DNA of 64,000 nt from Saxidomus purpurata (lineage: Eukaryota > Mollusca > Bivalvia > Venerida > Veneridae): NCBI GenBank assembly GCA_022818135.1, contig JAFMSR010000009.1, positions 17,072,077-17,136,076 on the forward strand, in the 5' to 3' direction. The notes beneath the pieces were generated by a model. The model ran no database searches. It saw nothing but the letters and a program-made list of their open reading frames with translations, and was not told the DNA's origin. Both the position numbers and the translations under genes were made by a program. Shown here in pieces: positions 58,480 through 64,000 of this stretch. Position 1 is the stretch's first letter, and each line of letters opens with the position of its first letter.

Positions 58480-59335
58480 TCCTGCCATGCATTTCTATCA
58501 ATGTTGTTCAAAACATTCAAACCATGCATAACTATGGTTGCTATGACAACAAATATGAAGAACTCTTCTTTTCTGAAACCACAAGGTCGGGAGCATAGAT
58601 ATTTAGCATGAAGCACTGCCTAGTGGACCTCTACCAAGATTGTTCAAATCATGACCATTGTGTCAAAAATGACACCGCCAGGTGGGTCACTGGCTTTAAC
58701 ATAGGCTTATATAGGAAAACAAATTCTTCTCTGAAACCACTTGGCCTAGGGTTTAGATATTTAGCATGTGTCATTGCCTAGTGGATCTCCACAAATATTG
58801 TTCAAATTATGATCCCTGTGCGTCTCTTGATTTTATATAGGATAGTATAGGAAAAACCTTTAAAATCTTCTTCTCCGAAACCACTAGGCCTAATGTAGCA
58901 TGTAGCATTGCTTAGTCGAACTCTACCCAAATTGTTCAAATTATGGCCCATGCGCAGGGGTCACTTGACTTTATATAGGCTAGTTAGGAAAGAAATTATT
59001 CTCTGTAACCACAAGGCATAGTTTTTAGATATTTAGCATGTAGCTTTGCCTAGTTGACCTTTACCAAGACTGTTGAAATCAAGACCAACCTCTCATAATT
59101 GACTCTGCCCAAGGGGTCACTCGATTTAACATAGGCATATATAAGGAAAACTTAAAATCTTCTTGTCTTAAAACACAAGGTCTAGAGCTTAGATATTTGA
59201 ACTGTAGCATTGTGTATTCAAAATATTGTTCAAATGTTGTCCCTGGGTCAAAATTGACTTTTCTTGTGATGTGATTCTTTACCTTGTTTTATAGCCAATA
59301 GTAAGCAGATTAGCGATATAGGGCCACGTTTGCCC
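58480..59335 (+). repeat. ~150-bp tandem units inside S7 copy 2
   Basis: About five diverged units with CTCTACCAAGATTGTTCAAA, TTAGATATTTAGCATG and GGGTCACT; ends GCGATATAGGGCCACGTTTG, like the right end of the 28341-29444 insertion. Copy 1 lost the second half of this array. Confidence 0.8.
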
Positions 59336-59487
59336 TGTTGTAGTTATTATGAGCACCATCATTTATTTTGTTTGACTTTTTAAGACATTGAATAAAATGT
59401 ATATAAGGTTTATATTCTTCCTGAAAAGAATACAATTTATTTTTTAAATGTTGAAAGATTTTTCAAATGAAGTTCTAGCTTTTGTCA

Positions 59488-59575
59488 GGCGATACCTTAA
59501 CTGAATCTTTTTACGAATGTTGTTTACGTAAGGCGCTACCTTAACTGGATCTTTTTACGAATGTTGTTTACACCA
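59488..59575 (+). repeat. 44-bp tandem duplication
   Basis: TACCTTAACTG(A/G)ATCTTTTT followed by ACGAATGTTGTTTAC occurs twice; S7 copy 1 has it once (near 40565). Confidence 0.8.
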
Positions 59576-59872
59576 TGTCAAACTAAAATGCTCGTTGTGT
59601 GAGGATTTCAGTTTTTTCATACTTGCAGGTTTATGACGGTTGTTTTCGTGTCTGTTACATTTGTGAAGAATGATAAAACCTATAATCAAGTATTACCCAG
59701 AAAATCATACACTGAACATATTTAGTAGTAAGTTTTTAAGAGAGGAAATCTTTATTCAATTAGCATTTGTGTTCCACGTAAACATCAAATTTTCATCAAT
59801 TATGATTGTTTTCAGGTATATAGATTTGTATTTTCCAACTCTGATATATTAGAAAATAAGCCAAAAAGATGC

Positions 59873-62269
59873 TTATTTCTATAGTGTTAACAGAGTCAAC
59901 ATTTTGAGTAGGCACGAAAGGGTTTATTTCCAATATTTGACTAGGATAGTCAAAAAGGATTTTTACAGATTCTCTTTATTTACAATAAGAATAAAACTGC
60001 TTTACAAATTTTCGTATTTTAGTTAAAGATAACTGAATTGTGGCCACAGGGGGCAGACAGACTTGTGTATTCACAGTAAGGGTCTTAGCAAATGATAGCT
60101 ACAGACAAAGAGTAAATTTCTACCACCTGGCAAGCTTTTACAAAATAGGCCGAGATACTGTACAGTATGATCACGTTTTGTAATAACTGGGTGAATGATA
60201 CTCAACTTAATGATCGGGCAAAAAATACTCTACCCGGTCGTCTAAATAATAAACAGAAATTTCTGTAGGAAGTCCTGGTTAAAAATTTGTCATCGAACTA
60301 TCAAGAGTTCATACTAACCGAAATAACAAAGACCTGACCTTAAACGATTCACAAAATATATGATCTAGCTTCAGATAACCACCCTCGAGAAATTTTCGGT
60401 AAAAAATTAATCCCGTAGACTCATCTTTTTTATTTCAGGGCCCATAACTCTGGCATGTCTAACTAGATTGTCTTGTTACCGGATCTGAATCATCTAATAC
60501 AAGAGAGATTATCCAAAATTAACCACTATATATACATGTATTACCTAGAAAATCTGTGTTGAAAAAAAATCACTATTAAACTTTTTAACCCACAAACTAA
60601 TTTTCACCATCCAGGGGTCTTAACTCGCAAGAATATGTGTACCCATTGGTAATTAATATATATTCACATAAGTTACAACCATAAACGTTTTGCGATATAG
60701 TCAATGCAGGCATAACATCAGTCTAACTGTACGACCTAACTGCTTAAACAAAGCAAAGGACAAAATACTTATTCATATAACTGCACGTGAAGCCTAGATT
60801 TAAAATAATAATTGTACACGTACTGACACTATTTCCCACTGTGCCATGAAGCCTTACTTTACAATAACATTTCACTGTGTTATTTCATGGACGACCGTTA
60901 TCTACATCATGCCAAACGAAATAGCGACGCTGTACGAAGATAAACTAACAAGACGTTTTTGTAGCCTGACAGGTAATTGAAATGCTTGTTTATGTCTGTT
61001 GAATAATGATAAGAAGCATGAGTAGATATTTCCCAGAAATCCTACACTTAATGTATTTACTTCCAGAATGTATTCCGTTCCACCCTGATTTATGGGGAAA
61101 AAAACTAAATAAGTTACTTATTTCTAGAGTGTAGCTGGAGTCCACTTTCTGGGTACGCAAGTCAAAGACATTCTATTTGACATCGCTTACTGTGCTACCT
61201 TTACAAGTGCTTGAACGTCTTACATGCATATATTTTACACCCTTTCATGGACTTGACATATATTATTCTAATACTTATGACATGATTTTCCGTTGAAATA
61301 CAAAGGAAAAAACTATTGCATGTACACGTAAATAGCATGTACGTTCCTTTTGAAAGAGTATGAAACAAGGTGATTTTGACGAAAATATTCTAAAAAATGT
61401 CCTTTTATTCAAGTAAAAACAAGACTATAAAAAAAGTATGATAGTAAGTACACTAAACCGAAAAAGATTAACACGAACGACCAAATTGCTGTAATATGTC
61501 ACTGCATGAAATTTGCAAATAAAAACCATCTGTCATTTGTTTGTAAATGGCATGTATATTTTATGTTTATTCAGATCAACACGTTCTTATTGCGTCAGGT
61601 AGGTCTTTCCTACCAGACGAAAATACTTAGAATTTTTGATGGCACTCTCCTTTTAAAGCTGCTCGTTCACAGTTCCGGTGTAAAATTAAATTTCTCAATA
61701 TTGATTTATTGAAACATAAAATGTTATAGTTAATACTAGTGAAAATCAACATATAGCAGTTCAAAATGTCGGCAAATTTGGTTTGACGACGCCGATAAAC
61801 TATATGTTAATTGGGATTTCAATGCGTTTGCAGCGCTAAATATGATTTGGTAACGTAAACATTGTAATTGTGTTCTAAAACATGTTCATTACAGACAGTT
61901 TGACGAACTTTATTTTTTCACAAAATCTGAGAGCGAGTTGCTTTAACACCGACCTATGTAGGAAGATAATATATCGAACATTTTAATGTAGATGTCATAT
62001 CTATATACGGTTTAATGAGTGACACTGTTAAATGTACAATGTAAGAATGGTGAAGAAAGTTGCTACGCTCTTTAAATCTGAACAGAAATCCGACGATTAT
62101 TTAAAGTAGGTACAACATAGCGGTACGTCAGTTTCTCTCTTGCTACTACGCAACATATTAATAAATTTTGGTCAGGCGTTAAATATAGTGGTTATACTGT
62201 AGATACTGGTACAGTGTATATTGAGCTAATACGTTTGTTTGATTTTTATTTTTGTTTTGAAAATTAGAC
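59873..62269 (+). repeat. rest of S7 plus lectin 5' flank (S3) of CTL4
   Basis: 59880-60611 matches 44238-45002. 60612-62269 matches the CTL1 and CTL3 5' flanks, including AATTGGGATTTCAATGCGTT, which CTL3 lacks. The last ~230 bp before the ATG hold the conserved block (GAAGAAAGTTGCTACGCTCT, GGTACAACATAGCGG). No other gene. Confidence 0.7.
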
Positions 62270-63046
62270 ATGGAATTGTTACGCTGTGAATACTTACATT
62301 TATGTTATTTACTGTACATCATTGTATCTGCTGCTACCTGTGCACCTCTGACGGACGGTAATGGCGTTGAAGAAGAAGATTTGAACGGTGAAGTGTTAGT
62401 TAAGCTTGGAGAAAAACTGAAATTACCAAGATTACAACTTCTTGGTAGGACTATCGAAAATTTAGAGAAGAAGATTGAAGAAAAAATTTGCGACCTTCAT
62501 CCTTGCACTACATGGACTCAATGGCAAGGTTGTGACGCAAGACCGGGTCAGTTTGGCTCTAAATTTAGAACCCGTAAATGCGGGGTGAATTCAACCACTT
62601 GTGAGTTGGATACTAATAGTAGAATAGAGAAAGAGTCTAGCATCTGTATCGGATTTTGTCGAAAAGAGTATAATGTGACAAAGAACGGTTATTGTATGAA
62701 ACTGTTTGCTGATCAAGGTCGGACTCGTGATGCTGCTGAACAGCAATGCAAGAAGGATGGCGGGCATCTAGTTAATATAGATTCCGAGGTTAAGTATGGT
62801 GATGTCAACAGTCTGTTACAAGGTTATGGTAGTGTTGTATGGGTAGATGGACGTAGGAAGGATGTCAGCTCACCATGGGAGTTCACGTATGTTTCGCAGA
62901 ATAGTTACTTTAAATGGAGATCTGGTCAGCCAAGCAATGGATCTAACGAGCTCTGTTTGCGTGTTAATGTGTATAGTGGCAATGTGGCAATGTATGATAA
63001 TGCTTGTGGAAGTTCTTATTACGCTTTATGCGAAATAACTGAGTAA
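62270..63046 (+). CDS. CTL4: secreted TSP1-like + C-type lectin domain protein, 258 aa
   Basis: Intronless ORF from ATG in GACATGG to TAA in GAGTAAACTGAG. Residues 1-24 signal peptide (hydrophobic LCYLLYIIVSAAT); 38-75 helical, LEKKIEEKI; 79-130 TSP1-like (WTQWQGC, FRTRKC, CIGFC); 131-258 C-type lectin domain. First variable loop 185-190 GYGSVV; QPS at 220-222; second variable stretch 226-245 NELCLRVNVYSGNVAMYDNA; conserved closing YALCEI. CTL4 pairs with CTL2 by its tail and 3' flank, but with CTL3 by its 5' flank. An AATAAA lies at 63562 and another at 63749. Probable secreted recognition lectin; ligand unknown. Confidence 0.9.
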   Translation: MELLRCEYLHLCYLLYIIVSAATCAPLTDGNGVEEEDLNGEVLVKLGEKLKLPRLQLLGRTIENLEKKIEEKICDLHPCTTWTQWQGCDARPGQFGSKFRTRKCGVNSTTCELDTNSRIEKESSICIGFCRKEYNVTKNGYCMKLFADQGRTRDAAEQQCKKDGGHLVNIDSEVKYGDVNSLLQGYGSVVWVDGRRKDVSSPWEFTYVSQNSYFKWRSGQPSNGSNELCLRVNVYSGNVAMYDNACGSSYYALCEITE

Positions 63047-64000
63047 ACTGAGTATGTACGCGCGTTTCAGACGGATGACTGGTGATAAGATAGTTATACA
63101 AAATGTTGTTCAAATACATTTATATTTTCATTCTTGCTGAAAGCGTACTTTAGTTAAATCATTTCTTATGAAAGTCATTCTCGGAAGACGGAAGATGTGA
63201 AGTCCGAGTTCAAATCGTATGACTGAAAAAAGAATCAATATGAGGTCTTCTTAGAAAGATAAATAATAATATTTTATTACAAAACTATTGGTACGTAAAG
63301 AACATTTTTAATTACATGGTATATCGGTTGCACTTCGCTAGTTTGGATGATGAATATTAGTTTTCTTGAAAATTTTACAGTATAATGCAAACACTACCTG
63401 TAATTCAAGATACAGTAAATTATGAATTACAGTGTAATGAATAGGTCACTAGAAGAGTGAGTTGCGTTAATGTTAAGCATGCAACTAAGTATTTTGTTCT
63501 ACTGAATGGTAATTTTGTTTTTAAATTGCATATTGTTATATATGTAAATATATTTATATTAAATAAATGGAATCACAGTTCGCAGATTTCAATTCGTATA
63601 TAAATGTTGATATATGAAAGTATCGAAATCATATAGGAGTGATCTAGAAAAAGGGCGAGTGCACTATAGCAAGCAAGCCTTTTAGTTTTGGTTGTGGATA
63701 AAATCGTCTACCATAGAGTTGCTGTATTTATTATCTTTGGATGAACTCAATAAAAGATAAACTTAGAAACATTGTAGTTAAAAGGGAAGTCATCGTATCC
63801 TTTCTAAAACACCATGTTATGTCCCTTGATACTTTCTTTATACTAAATATTTAATTGTCTTTGGGTATAAAACCCTTAAAATACCTGATATATGTTGCTT
63901 TTCCGGCATTTTAAGAGTTTTATACCTGAAGACAATATATATAACTTGCAGGAGGATCACCAGACAATACTACATAGCAAAGCTTTGCAGTTTCAGACAG
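63047..64000 (+). other. CTL4 3' flank, alpha type
   Basis: Matches 32755-33720, including the AATAAA at 63749-63754 in GAACTCAATAAAAG and the hairpin at 63854-63936. An extra AATAAA is at 63562-63567. Runs off the window. No further gene. Confidence 0.7.
63854..63936. repeat. 29-bp-arm imperfect hairpin
   Basis: The left arm 63854-63882 (ATTGTCTTTGGGTATAAAAC) and right arm 63908-63936 (GTTTTATACCTGAAGACAAT) are inverted with few mismatches around a 25-nt loop. The CTL2-side copy at 33628-33698 has shorter arms. Could be a MITE or a structured 3' region. Confidence 0.8.

Larger units (their letters stand above)
55580..59872. repeat. array segment S7, copy 2 (upstream of CTL4)
   Basis: Counterpart of 37626-40912, but with extra DNA at 55888-56105 and ~57130-57290, and without most of the 37230-37625 minisatellite. 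Ends at the unoccupied TA target of the 3.3-kb element (AAGATGCTTATTTCTATAG). No gene that I trust. Confidence 0.8.

Overview
This is a eukaryotic, AT-rich, repeat-dense genomic window, most probably from a bivalve mollusc. I infer this from the secreted lectin genes and from several interspersed repeats that resemble families common in bivalve genomes: a tRNA-derived SINE, arrays carrying 'CTCAAAGGTCAAGGTCAC', and ~150-bp arrays carrying 'GCTTAGATATTTGGCATGTAG'. I could not search a database, so species and repeat names are open. Most short open frames here are chance or transposon relics.

Left end (1-6500). After a 29-bp minisatellite comes the 3' part of one spliced gene on the + strand. 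Seven exons with consistent splice phases encode EGF - vWA (split over four exons) - EGF - vWA (one exon) - stop. The product should be an extracellular adhesion or matrix protein of the matrilin / collagen-VI / vWA-EGF type. Its 5' part lies outside the window. The intergenic stretch to ~8700 holds little.

Main part (8700-64000). This is a tandem segmental-duplication array whose repeated units each span roughly 14-16 kb. It carries four intact, intronless, secreted lectin genes, all + strand, at 15718, 31978, 46327 and 62270, here called CTL1-CTL4. Each encodes a signal peptide, a short helical segment, a thrombospondin type-1-like module and a C-type lectin domain. The first ~184 residues are nearly constant. 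The last ~74, which form the ligand-binding loops, differ strongly. A further unit near 23.4-27.9 kb has lost its lectin gene. The lectin C-termini come in two cassette types. CTL2 and CTL4 end in the 'YALCEI' form, CTL1 and CTL3 in the 'YAICEIN' form. Downstream of CTL1 and CTL3 lies a decayed copy of the other type's tail. The two 5'-flank types and two 3'-flank types occur in all four combinations, which points to recombination or conversion within the genes.

The array is also a record of transposition, because paralogous units give empty sites for comparison. The clearest case is a 3323-bp element (40913-44235) with perfect terminal inverted repeats, GC-rich subterminal palindromes and a TA target duplication confirmed by the empty site near 59873. 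Others are a 174-bp TA-flanked MITE (53151-53324), a 1.1-kb insertion (28341-29444), a 5'-truncated LINE (10629-11554), several SINE copies, and hAT transposase C-terminal relics in two units.
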